Below are positions 1-6,378 of a stretch of DNA of 32,505 bases, one piece after another (position 1 is the stretch's first letter; each line of letters starts with the position of its first letter). The DNA is from a virus: positions 1 to 32,505 of IMG/VR virus record IMGVR_UViG_3300027971_000147. The stretch is one strand, 5' to 3'. The position numbers were made by a program, and so were the translations under genes. Under the pieces are notes generated by a model, which was given only the letters and a program-made list of their open reading frames with translations, had not been told where the DNA came from and did no database searches.

Positions 1-2803
1 GTTCAGCCATCTGAGGCAGATAGTTCAACGGAGGAAGGTTTCCTGTTTGTATGCCGTTCCCCTCCATCTGTCGGATCTTATTACCCTGAACCTCAAATTC
101 TACGTTGGTCAAAAGATGGTTGTCTGGGCCATACAAAGTAAACAATCGAATACTGCCATCATCCAAGGCTTTTCGACCGTTACGTAGAGGCCCGTACGCC
201 CCATATCTAGCATAACCTGCAATTGAATTATTTATAACCTGTGCCGGAACATGGGTAGCCAGCGGGTCAGTAATCTCTCTCCACTGAAATCCTTGCGCAT
301 CCCTTGGCAAAGCTTCTTTTGTTCCTACCCCTGCCACTTCAATTGGTACAGGTTTACCCTGTTTTGCCAGTCTTTTTGCCTCTTCCCCAAAACCAGTAAA
401 GGTCTGCTGCCCTTGTTTGAGCTTAAGAACGTTAGAGAAAAATTCGCTGACCCCCATGTTTTTCAACGCGGAAGGATCTATGCTGGTCAGCCCAAGATTG
501 ATGTCGTTCTGACTAAGCCCCAAAGGAGCAGGCCCCGTCAAAATGCGGTTAACATCCCCCGCTTCTACTTCTTTCACAAGATTTTTACCAACGTCGTGCA
601 AAATGGGTTCGTGTCTCCCAAGTGCCGCAATCCCTTCCGGGGTCTTCAACATCGATTGTTTTGTAGGGGTTAAAGGCTCAGTGCCCTCAACAAGATCACT
701 TGCTTTGGTAGCACGCAGATTAGGGAACAACTTCAAAAGCTTGGGTTCAAGCTCGTTTGTAAAATACCCGCCCTGCGTTCGTTCAATTCTGTCTCTGGTG
801 TCCTGAACAAGTTGTCCAAGAGTCATCTTGTCCGCGGTCAGTTTTTCTCCTTCTGCCAACTTCACAGGAGTCTGCGGCATCTTGGTAACGTCTTTCCCAC
901 GCAACCGTGCAATCAAGGTATCCGGAATCAAATTGGGATTTTGTCTCATCTGATCCAAAATCAACGACTGCATCTTGTAGTGCTCTGCCTCTCCAGCGGC
1001 TTGAGCAGATAAGGCATTGCCTTCTTCTCGTCTCAGGTACCCTTTCACCCCTAAAAGACTGTCATACTGTCTTTCGACCCAGCGCATGGCGGTAGTGTCC
1101 CCGCTTCTCGCAGCATCTAATATTGCCTGAGGGAACAAGGCCTCTTGCTCTGATCCTTTGGGAAATTTGATTTTTCCAGAAAGCAGCCCTTCCCTGACGG
1201 GATCCGACACCGTACTGGCTTCATTTTTTAGCCATGGAACCAACTTGGTTTCCAAAAACTGTTTTACAGGGGACATGACTTCCGGGTTCCCCCGCATACT
1301 GTTGTCTGCCGCCATAAACAACTTGTTTGTATACTCATCCAAAGAGGATTGTTCTTCCCCTTTTTCTATCAACCCTTTGGACTCATACGTACCATACGTA
1401 TTTTCATCAATAGCCCGCTTCGCTTCTTCCGCCGTCCGAACGGGTATGTCTCTGGTGTTGGTAGTAGGAATCACCCGTCCAACAGGAGAAGTGATGTACA
1501 TTAAGTTGCCGCGCTTCTCCATCCGCTCACGTAATGGACGGTACTCGCTCTCGGGAGTCTTACGCGCCTCTTCCCCAGCACGGCGAATCCTTGCCCGCTG
1601 CACGTTCCCGATAGTCACATCCTCCAACATCTTGGCAGCTTCGCCCGTTTTTTGCGCAGCACGGACCGCGGACCGCGTCGCACCAACAGGATTCACTAAC
1701 CCCGAACCGATGTTCCCTGCCTCGTAAAAACCAGCCAAGGTTTTATCCTCGGGCTCGCCTTTACGCATCCCAGCCCTGTTCAAGAATTCCTTGATTGATT
1801 CGCTCCCGCCAACAGGAGCCTTTACGTCATATCCAAACGGACGCATCAACATCGTTGCAATATCAACCGGCGCACCCGCCCAGTTCGGCAACACATTCTC
1901 AACAACACCCCGCCCCGTCTCTTTCAAGCCCTCACCACTCTCGAGCGCCTGCGAAATAGGACCCCGCTGTTGTCGGCCTTGCGACGAAAAACGAATACTT
2001 GCCGGATAACCCGGCGCTTGCTCCCCTGCTTCCGGAGAACCATCCGCCCGATGCACCACCCCGCCCCTAGCCAACATTACAGGCTCTTCCTGTGCAAACG
2101 GACTCTTGATCTTCAAATCTAAACTGGCCAACTGACTCTTGGCAGTGGGCTCCTCTGGTAACTTAAACGCAGCGTTATAACTCTGCTTTTCTTTGTACGC
2201 CTCGTCCTCTTCATCCGTATCACCCAGCGCCGCTAAAGCCAACGCCGCTTGATAACTGGGGCCAAGACTGCTAATATCAGGGCGTGCTTGAGAAGACTGT
2301 AAAGGTTGAGCAGGCTTTCGCATCCGCTCTTGCGTAGCAGCCTTAGCTGCCATCGGGTTCGAAGGTTGATAGTAAGTATCTAGCGTCGGTTCAACCGTTT
2401 GTGCAACAGCCTGCTGAGTGGGTTGGCCAAAGCCGCCAAGAATCTTGGTTACGTAATTCTTTGTTTCTGACGGCAGTTTACCAACATCTGCCCCGGTCTT
2501 TAACCAACGGTCCGCGTTCCCGGGACCCCAGTTATAAGCCACCAACGCGGTGGGCATGTCCCCATAACGGTCGACCATGGCTTTCAAGTAATCCCGGCCA
2601 ACCCGCGCCCGCTCGTCCAAAGATTTGTCTCTTGGCGGCTCCACCCCAAAACCCGGGCCCTTGAAGGTCTTATCCATGACCTGCATCTCACCCTTGGCCC
2701 CTTTTGAAGATGTCAGCGGTCTGCCATTCTTGTCATACCGCTTACCCTGACTCTCAGCCTGCATCACCGCATCACTGAGTTCTTCAAAAGTGCTAATCGC
2801 CAT
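1..2803 (-). CDS. Giant virion-associated lytic transglycosylase, C-terminus cut by window edge
   Basis: The minus frame is open for at least 934 codons from ATG at 2803 to the left edge, with no stop. The first 100 residues form an SLT-type lytic transglycosylase domain: the catalytic glutamate sits in an AES motif (E17), followed by GEMQV (38-42) and AYNWGPG (89-95), which are the classic motifs I-III of the goose-lysozyme-like fold. Such domains cut the glycan strands of peptidoglycan so that phage DNA can cross the cell wall. The remaining 800-plus residues have no recognisable enzyme motif. Size and context (directly after the large terminase, 14 bp gap) fit an ejected internal virion protein or tape-measure-like protein rather than a free endolysin, as no signal peptide or transmembrane segment is visible at the N-terminus. 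The ribosome-binding site before 2803 is weak. Domain call is strong; role in the virion is inferred. Confidence 0.88.
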   Translation of the reverse strand, partial: MAISTFEELSDAVMQAESQGKRYDKNGRPLTSSKGAKGEMQVMDKTFKGPGFGVEPPRDKSLDERARVGRDYLKAMVDRYGDMPTALVAYNWGPGNADRWLKTGADVGKLPSETKNYVTKILGGFGQPTQQAVAQTVEPTLDTYYQPSNPMAAKAATQERMRKPAQPLQSSQARPDISSLGPSYQAALALAALGDTDEEDEAYKEKQSYNAAFKLPEEPTAKSQLASLDLKIKSPFAQEEPVMLARGGVVHRADGSPEAGEQAPGYPASIRFSSQGRQQRGPISQALESGEGLKETGRGVVENVLPNWAGAPVDIATMLMRPFGYDVKAPVGGSESIKEFLNRAGMRKGEPEDKTLAGFYEAGNIGSGLVNPVGATRSAVRAAQKTGEAAKMLEDVTIGNVQRARIRRAGEEARKTPESEYRPLRERMEKRGNLMYITSPVGRVIPTTNTRDIPVRTAEEAKRAIDENTYGTYESKGLIEKGEEQSSLDEYTNKLFMAADNSMRGNPEVMSPVKQFLETKLVPWLKNEASTVSDPVREGLLSGKIKFPKGSEQEALFPQAILDAARSGDTTAMRWVERQYDSLLGVKGYLRREEGNALSAQAAGEAEHYKMQSLILDQMRQNPNLIPDTLIARLRGKDVTKMPQTPVKLAEGEKLTADKMTLGQLVQDTRDRIERTQGGYFTNELEPKLLKLFPNLRATKASDLVEGTEPLTPTKQSMLKTPEGIAALGRHEPILHDVGKNLVKEVEAGDVNRILTGPAPLGLSQNDINLGLTSIDPSALKNMGVSEFFSNVLKLKQGQQTFTGFGEEAKRLAKQGKPVPIEVAGVGTKEALPRDAQGFQWREITDPLATHVPAQVINNSIAGYARYGAYGPLRNGRKALDDGSIRLFTLYGPDNHLLTNVEFEVQGNKIRQMEGNGIQTGNLPPLNYLPQMAE

Positions 2804-2817
2804 ACCGGGGTACCTAC

Positions 2818-4305
2818 TTAGTAGTAATCAAGAGTGGCTTCCTCTTGCGACGGCTCATCGTCTTCGTCATCCTGCAACGAAATAAAATTGCCCTGCCGAA
2901 ACCGCATCCACGCCATTACCGACGCATCTACCTGATCGTCGTGCGGACTGTTGGGAAAAGCAGCAAGCTCCTCAACCAGTTCCTCCGCCCACTCCTGCCC
3001 CTCAGGATACCAGATCATTCCTGACTCCAACAAGGGAGCAACAGCATTCGCCCGACTCAACTTGTCCTGCGTTTTACTGCGACCACCCGGCGAATACATC
3101 GTCACAGGAATTCCTAACTTCCTCAACTCTTGCTGCAACGGCGTACCCGTCGCCTTCGCCTCAATCAAAACATTGTCCGGATTCCAATACCGATACTCAT
3201 CCTTGGCAATCCTCTTGAGCTCCGGGAAATCCCACCGGCCCTTGCGCACGTTCAACAAAATCAAATTGGGCCCAGAATCAGCATCCGGCGTGAACACCCC
3301 CCACGTGCTAATCACACTGAAGTCAGCCGTCTCCTTTTTGCTGTACGCCGTATCGTACGTCTGAATCAAATACTCACACTCAGGCGGTTCTTTAAACCGC
3401 CACTTCCTCCACCAGTTCCTCTTTAATATCGCCCCCTCATCATTGGTCGGCTGCTGCTGCCACTGGGCCTGCCACTTCTTCATCCCAATACTGACCTTGA
3501 CTTTCTCTAGCTCGTCCAAGGACCAGTAACCGGGCCACAATGGTTTGCCAGAAGGCAAGATCGCCGGGAACTCCAATATCTCCCACTGGTCAGACTTCAA
3601 CTGACCCTGCTGCCGCAACAACCTCCCCGATAGATCATCCGTCTTCCACCGGGTATTGATAACGATGATCGAACCACCCGGCTGTAACCGTTGACGGGGA
3701 CCGGACGTGTACCACTCCCACGTGGCCTCCATCGCCGTGTCCGACGTAGCATCCTGCTCGTCTAAGATATCGTCCAAGATGACAATATCTCCACCGCGCC
3801 CGGTCATCGCACCGCCCTTACCAATAAAGAACGCCTCCCCGCCTTTATTGGTATTCCACCGTCCAGCAGCTTTACTGTCCACGGACAAGCTCATCTCGGG
3901 GAAGAGTTCTTTGTATTTTTCTTCATCTACAAGATTTCGAATCATCCGGCCAAAGCGCTGCGCTAATTCGCCCGTGTGAGAGCCAACAATCAACTTTGAT
4001 TGCGGACGCTTGCCCATCAAATAGGCAGGAAATAGGTAGCTTCCCATCTGTGACTTGCCGTGGCGCGGGGGCATGGCAATCATCAAGCGCTTGCACTTGC
4101 CTTCAATAACCCTATCCAAAGCTTCAGCAATAATTCTGTGATGCTCGCCGACGATCATTTCAGGCCAGACGTACCGGCAGAAGGACAGAAAGTTCGTTGT
4201 TGATTGCTCGCGTATTTCCAGTAACTGCAACCGGAGTTGGAGCTTTAAGAACTCATCGCGGACTTGATCCGTAGGGGCAATTGCGGTCTGACGGGTAAGG
4301 GCCAT
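2818..4305 (-). CDS. terL: Terminase large subunit (packaging ATPase-nuclease)
   Basis: 495 aa, a normal length for TerL. It drives DNA into the prohead and cuts the concatemer. The ATPase half shows Walker A PPRHGKS (79-85), Walker B VILDD (175-179) and coupling motif INTRW (216-220). The nuclease half shows the RNase-H-like acidic residues: D318 in YDTA, E382 in LIEAKATG and D456/D457 in PHDDQVDA. All key residues are present, so it should be active. The gene starts with ATG at 4305, but no Shine-Dalgarno sequence precedes it; instead an AT-rich perfect palindrome lies 14 bp upstream. It follows a 419-bp non-coding gap, which separates it from the early minus-strand genes and suggests its own late promoter, though I could not identify one. 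The small subunit lies about 5 kb away rather than adjacent. Confidence 0.97.
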   Translation of the reverse strand: MALTRQTAIAPTDQVRDEFLKLQLRLQLLEIREQSTTNFLSFCRYVWPEMIVGEHHRIIAEALDRVIEGKCKRLMIAMPPRHGKSQMGSYLFPAYLMGKRPQSKLIVGSHTGELAQRFGRMIRNLVDEEKYKELFPEMSLSVDSKAAGRWNTNKGGEAFFIGKGGAMTGRGGDIVILDDILDEQDATSDTAMEATWEWYTSGPRQRLQPGGSIIVINTRWKTDDLSGRLLRQQGQLKSDQWEILEFPAILPSGKPLWPGYWSLDELEKVKVSIGMKKWQAQWQQQPTNDEGAILKRNWWRKWRFKEPPECEYLIQTYDTAYSKKETADFSVISTWGVFTPDADSGPNLILLNVRKGRWDFPELKRIAKDEYRYWNPDNVLIEAKATGTPLQQELRKLGIPVTMYSPGGRSKTQDKLSRANAVAPLLESGMIWYPEGQEWAEELVEELAAFPNSPHDDQVDASVMAWMRFRQGNFISLQDDEDDEPSQEEATLDYY

Positions 4306-4318
4306 TAAATCGAGTGAT

Positions 4319-4338
4319 AAATTTTTTGCAAAAAATTT
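4319..4338. repeat. Perfect 20-bp AT palindrome upstream of terL
   Basis: AAATTTTTTGCAAAAAATTT reads the same on both strands. It lies 14 bp before the terL start, where a ribosome-binding site and leader would normally be. It could be a protein-binding site or, as RNA, a 5' hairpin. Confidence 0.8.
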
Positions 4339-4389
4339 AGGGGCATATACCGATTTGGGTATAAGGGGGCCCTTTTTGGCCCCCCGGTA

Positions 4390-4411
4390 GTGTCAAAAAG
4401 TATTTTGACAC
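4390..4411. repeat. Inverted repeat, 9-bp perfect stem
   Basis: GTGTCAAAA and TTTTGACAC flank a four-base AGTA centre. Next to it (4365-4384) is a second stem, GGGGGCC/GGCCCCC around CTTTTT. Neither is followed by a long T-run in the minus direction, so they are not clear terminators. They may be operators or leader structures of the terL transcript. Confidence 0.7.
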
Positions 4412-4519
4412 ACTTTCTGGGAGAGAAATCGAGCCAGAGTCTGAGCGTATGCGATGACGGTGGTTAGATGGCCCTCCCCCTTGTTGATAAGTTGTACGCC
4501 GAAGGAGTGGAACGACTGC

Positions 4520-4566
4520 AAGGCGGGCCCACCCACCCCCGCCACCACCGACCCTCTTCGAGGGAA
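4520..4566 (-). repeat. G-rich hairpin element, full copy 1
   Basis: A 47-bp element with a GGCGGG/CCCGCC stem around a C-rich (plus) or G-rich (minus) loop, then a CCCTC-TTC-GAGGG hairpin. It is almost identical to 5837-5884 (one-base insertion) and partly repeated at 4617-4643. On the minus strand it carries GGGGG, GGG and GGG runs spaced by one base plus several GG pairs, so a G-quadruplex could form in the RNA or non-template strand. Confidence 0.75.
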
Positions 4567-4575
4567 CCAGTTCAG

Positions 4576-4606
4576 AAAAAAAAGAAAATAGGGGAAAACA
4601 CCTATT
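4576..4606 (-). terminator. Intrinsic terminator (second of pair)
   Basis: In the minus direction a 6-bp stem AATAGG/CCTATT with an 8-base loop is followed by a T-rich run (seen as A-rich 4576-4586 on the plus strand). It backs up the stronger terminator at 4668-4693 at the end of early leftward transcription. Confidence 0.6.
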
Positions 4607-4616
4607 GACATATGCT

Positions 4617-4643
4617 GCGGGCCCACCCACCCCCGCCTCCACC
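4617..4643 (-). repeat. G-rich hairpin element, truncated copy
   Basis: Shares the GCGGGCCCACCCACCCCCGC core with the full copies at 4520-4566 and 5837-5884, but the following CCCTC-TTC-GAGGG hairpin is missing. Confidence 0.7.
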
Positions 4644-4667
4644 ATTGTAGGGACGAAAACGCGGGCG

Positions 4668-4693
4668 AAAAAAAACCCGCCGAGTGGCGGGTT
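4668..4693 (-). terminator. Rho-independent terminator after the 93 aa gene
   Basis: In the minus direction AACCCGCC and GGCGGGTT pair around an ACTC tetraloop and run straight into six further T residues. It lies 31 bp past the stop codon at 4725, which is the ideal place for a terminator of that cassette. Confidence 0.88.
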
Positions 4694-4724
4694 GGGAGTG
4701 GAGGCCCCGAGGGGCCAAGTAGTG

Positions 4725-5006
4725 TTATGCCTGGACTGCCTCGGCTGCCGCGTTCGCTTCGGCACGCTTCTGGTTTTTCACTGCCACCAGTGCAGCGGCC
4801 TCTTCTTCCGACTCGGCCACCAGTTGCACGCCCAACGTCAGATCGGAATTGGACTTGATGTACTGGACATTGTCCCGGTAGCTGTCGCCCCATTTGGTTT
4901 CGACTGGGGTCAGACCCAGCAGGACCGCTACGATCTGTTCGACTTTGCTGGTTGCTGGAATCGCGAAGGTCTGGCTTCCGATGGTGACTGTCTTGATCTG
5001 TTTCAT
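4725..5006 (-). CDS. Small early protein of unknown function, 93 aa
   Basis: 93 aa, start ATG at 5006 with AGAGGATAGAGAA just before it. The N-terminal half looks like a small mixed alpha/beta domain (MKQIKTVTIGSQTFAIPATS), and the C-terminus is a long alanine- and glutamate-rich helix that ends in AEAVQA. I do not recognise the family. It forms a complete single-gene cassette: promoter 5056-5085, a strong 5' hairpin at 5027-5051, ribosome site, gene and terminator 4668-4693. This independent control suggests a dose-sensitive early product, possibly a host-takeover protein, but nothing in the sequence shows the target. Confidence 0.8.
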   Translation of the reverse strand: MKQIKTVTIGSQTFAIPATSKVEQIVAVLLGLTPVETKWGDSYRDNVQYIKSNSDLTLGVQLVAESEEEAAALVAVKNQKRAEANAAAEAVQA

Positions 5007-5026
5007 TTCTCTATCCTCTATGGTTT

Positions 5027-5051
5027 GCTCCGGGGCACCGTGCTCCGGAGC
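5027..5051 (-). promoter_or_regulatory. 5' leader hairpin of the 93 aa gene
   Basis: GCTCCGGGGCAC and GTGCTCCGGAGC pair over 12 positions with one G-U or mismatch around a single C. Predicted +1 of promoter 5056-5085 is about 5049, so the transcript would begin inside or right at the stem. Confidence 0.75.
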
Positions 5052-5055
5052 TTTG

Positions 5056-5085
5056 ATTATAACACTGCCTATTGCTTGGTTGCAA
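5056..5085 (-). promoter_or_regulatory. Sigma70-type promoter for the 93 aa gene
   Basis: Minus-strand TTGCAA, 18-bp spacer, TATAAT with TGT directly before the -10 (extended -10). It sits at the stop codon of the upstream 71 aa gene. Confidence 0.75.
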
Positions 5086-5284
5086 GCTTTGGATTCAAGG
5101 TCACATCGATGTCCCGGCTCAGGTCCGCTAGAACCTTGAGCCGCTGCCCGCGGTACCCGTGCTTGCGCAGTCTGGATAAGGCAGTCGGGCCACGGCCACC
5201 CGACATGCCAGCCATCTCGAGGCGCAGCCGAGCGCGAAGTACCAGCATCTCCATGATCGTCATGGTGTGTTTTTCGACAATCAT
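5069..5284 (-). CDS. Small basic protein, 71 aa, unknown
   Basis: 71 aa with many Arg and Lys residues (for example LRARLRLEMAGMSGGRGPT). The ATG at 5284 overlaps the TGA of the preceding 59 aa gene in an ATGA arrangement, so the two are translationally coupled and share promoter 5506-5535. The basic and Gly-Arg composition is compatible with nucleic-acid binding, but no motif is recognised. Its 3' end holds the -35 of the next cassette. Confidence 0.7.
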   Translation of the reverse strand: MIVEKHTMTIMEMLVLRARLRLEMAGMSGGRGPTALSRLRKHGYRGQRLKVLADLSRDIDVTLNPKLATKQ

Positions 5285-5460
5285 TCTGCCACCTCGAGCC
5301 GGTTGGCGATCGTATTGAGCACGACCATGACCGCGGTCATGGTGGCCATCGGGTTATCACTGGCCATTGCCACCTGCTGAGCATACTCGAGGGCCTCGGT
5401 CAAAGTCTCGCGATCCGCGAACAGGTTACTAGTGTGCTTGCGCAATTCCTGAATGTCCAC
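5281..5460 (-). CDS. Small helical protein, 59 aa, unknown
   Basis: 59 aa, GTG start at 5460 preceded at good spacing by AGAGAGGATAGA, the ribosome-site consensus of this region. The sequence begins MDIQELRKHTSN (GTG read as Met) and ends RLEVAE. It looks all-helical with a hydrophobic core (MTAVMVVLNTIANRL). Promoter 5506-5535 and hairpin 5480-5498 lie directly upstream. It is first gene of a two-gene operon with the 71 aa gene, with ATGA overlap. Function unknown. Confidence 0.75.
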   Translation of the reverse strand: MDIQELRKHTSNLFADRETLTEALEYAQQVAMASDNPMATMTAVMVVLNTIANRLEVAE

Positions 5461-5479
5461 TCTATCCTCTCTTGGTTGG

Positions 5480-5498
5480 GGTCCGCGGATCGCGGACC
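5480..5498 (-). promoter_or_regulatory. 5' leader hairpin made of the GCGGTCC motif
   Basis: GGTCCGCG-GAT-CGCGGACC is a perfect 8-bp stem. It begins at the predicted +1 (about 5499) of promoter 5506-5535. Confidence 0.75.
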
Positions 5499-5505
5499 GT
5501 GGCCC

Positions 5506-5535
5506 ATTATAACTCTACGTGGCCTCGGGGGTCAA
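5506..5535 (-). promoter_or_regulatory. Sigma70-type promoter for the 59/71 aa operon
   Basis: Minus-strand TTGACC, 18-bp spacer, TATAAT. The -35 lies inside the 3' end of the upstream 100 aa gene. Confidence 0.8.
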
Positions 5536-5817
5536 GCGTGGTTTATCTGCCGGGTCAAGCGTAAACACCCACCCGTTACCTTCCAGTGTGCGGCCTGCTT
5601 CCTTGAACGTATTCACCCACCAGACATCGCGAACCTTGAGGTGGATGTGCTTACAAACCGCCTGCACATGGGCACCATAACTGTCCTCGCTGTGGTCATA
5701 GGGATAGAACCCAGAGCGAACCTTCCGATCCCGGGAATCCCAATGAGCAACGCGAATTCGAGCGCCCTTAGTGTCAGTACAGGGAACAAAACGAGTAAAC
5801 AATGCAAGTTGATCCAT
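5515..5817 (-). CDS. Hypothetical early protein, 100 aa
   Basis: 100 aa, ATG at 5817 with AGAGGATATCC before it. It begins MDQLALFTRFVPCTDTKGAR and is rich in aromatic and histidine residues, suggesting a compact alpha/beta fold. Similar small proteins of this style are common in phage early regions, but I do not recognise a named family. Unlike its neighbours it has no obvious promoter of its own: a terminator-like hairpin (5885-5914) and a G-rich hairpin (5837-5884) lie directly upstream, so expression may depend on read-through. Confidence 0.7.
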   Translation of the reverse strand: MDQLALFTRFVPCTDTKGARIRVAHWDSRDRKVRSGFYPYDHSEDSYGAHVQAVCKHIHLKVRDVWWVNTFKEAGRTLEGNGWVFTLDPADKPRLTPEAT

Positions 5818-5836
5818 GGATATCCTCTATTAAATA

Positions 5837-5884
5837 AAGGCGGGCCCACCCACCCCCGCCACCACCGAACCCTCTTCGAGGGAA
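5837..5884 (-). repeat. G-rich hairpin element, full copy 2
   Basis: Near-identical to 4520-4566. In the minus direction the GGCGGG/CCCGCC stem with a G-rich loop runs into TTTATTT and then directly into the ribosome site of the 100 aa gene, so it could act as an attenuator or as a translation-control structure. Confidence 0.75.
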
Positions 5885-5914
5885 ACAAAAAGCGAAAAGC
5901 GGTCCGCGGACCGC
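5885..5914 (-). terminator. Terminator built on the GCGGTCC palindrome
   Basis: In the minus direction GCGGTCCGCGGACCGC (a perfect 16-bp palindrome, 5899-5914) is followed by TTTTCGCTTTTT. It lies just after the stop of the 58 aa gene. Confidence 0.65.
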
Positions 5915-5919
5915 CAGCA

Positions 5920-6096
5920 TCAGAACTCGAGCAAGTCCCACATGTAATCGGGCTCAAGCCCGAATTCGTACCTGCAAACTTCTTCCGGGTCCGCGCCCTC
6001 GCGCACCATTTGTTTAGCGTCTTCGATCCACGACAGCGCATCGTCGCGGTCCATTTCATCACGACGCATTAACACTTCCAAGATGCTATATTCCAT
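5920..6096 (-). CDS. Small acidic protein, 58 aa, unknown
   Basis: 58 aa, ATG at 6096 preceded by AGAGAGGATAGAGTC. It starts MEYSILEVLMRRDEMDRDDA and ends DYMWDLLEF. It is strongly acidic and probably a helical bundle; the acidic, small, early character resembles phage proteins that bind host enzymes or mimic DNA, but no family is recognised. It is a full cassette with promoter 6144-6173, hairpin 6118-6136 and terminator 5885-5914. Confidence 0.75.
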   Translation of the reverse strand: MEYSILEVLMRRDEMDRDDALSWIEDAKQMVREGADPEEVCRYEFGLEPDYMWDLLEF

Positions 6097-6117
6097 GACT
6101 CTATCCTCTCTGGTTAA

Positions 6118-6136
6118 GGTCCGCGGACCGCGGACC
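6118..6136 (-). promoter_or_regulatory. 5' leader hairpin made of the GCGGTCC motif
   Basis: GGTCCGCG-GAC-CGCGGACC, perfect 8-bp stem whose first base is one position from the predicted +1 (about 6137). Confidence 0.75.
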
Positions 6137-6143
6137 GTGGCTT

Positions 6144-6173
6144 ATTATAACACTTCCTGAAACCCACGCGCAA
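6144..6173 (-). promoter_or_regulatory. Sigma70-type promoter for the 58 aa gene
   Basis: Minus-strand TTGCGC, 18-bp spacer, TGT-TATAAT (extended -10). Confidence 0.7.
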
Positions 6174-6309
6174 GCATTAACTAGTGGTTTTTCGAGGCCC
6201 GGTTTCAATCGGACGCATTCGGAAACAGTTATCGCGAACACTGCCGCTATAAGTCCCGCTTATAGCCTAAGGCCTAAAGCAGGGACATCGTAGCGTTAAC
6301 TGCCGCCAA

Positions 6310-6378
6310 TTATTTATTGTCCATCCAATCGACAATCCACCACAAAACCACCCAAATTAAAACAACAAGAATTATCAA
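6310..6378 (-). CDS. Possible 22 aa single-pass membrane peptide
   Basis: A TTG codon overlaps the TGA of the 233 aa gene (TTGA), the same coupling style used elsewhere in this genome. It would encode an 18-residue hydrophobic, Trp- and Val-rich stretch (first residues IILVVLIWVVLWWIV) followed by a charged DWMDNK tail: a typical single transmembrane segment. There is no independent ribosome site, and so short a frame may arise by chance. Treated as a candidate only. Confidence 0.35.
   Translation of the reverse strand: MIILVVLIWVVLWWIVDWMDNK

Larger units (their letters stand above)
4306..4724. other. Non-coding late/early boundary with stacked hairpins
   Basis: No gene is supported here; reading frames crossing it lack ribosome sites and are low complexity. 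It contains, from right to left in the direction of minus transcription: two intrinsic terminators (4668-4693 and 4576-4606), a short GC palindrome (4703-4716), a truncated and a full copy of a G-rich hairpin element (4617-4643 and 4520-4566), a 9-bp stem GTGTCAAAA/TTTTGACAC (4390-4411), a GC stem around 4365-4384 and a 20-bp AT palindrome (4319-4338). This is where leftward early transcription should end and where terL expression must begin. Such a position, next to terL, is also a reasonable place for a packaging or regulatory site, but that is inference. Confidence 0.7.
6097..6309. other. Intergenic region with promoter and dyads
   Basis: Holds the promoter and leader hairpin of the 58 aa gene (6118-6173). 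Further right is a perfect 8-bp inverted repeat, GCTATAAG/CTTATAGC, at 6246-6266 around TCCCG, and a short AGGCCT dyad near 6270. The 8-bp repeat has no T-run in the minus direction and may be an operator. No gene seen. Confidence 0.6.

Noticed and set aside
251-2664. Several plus-strand open frames of 60-190 codons
   Set aside because: They lie opposite the transglycosylase gene, which is open for 934 codons with clear motifs. They have no ribosome sites and arg/ser/pro-rich translations typical of antisense frames.
4365-4384. GC stem read as a strong terminator for early genes
   Set aside because: The stem GGGGGCC/GGCCCCC is followed by only TTAT in the minus direction, and it lies downstream of two better terminators.
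4337-4893. Two minus-strand frames of 142 and 166 codons in the gap before terL
   Set aside because: They cross two intrinsic terminators and the G-rich repeats and have no ribosome site or family likeness.
4605-5318. Plus-strand frame of 237 codons
   Set aside because: It runs antisense through the terminators, promoter and two coupled minus-strand genes, and its translation is low-quality.
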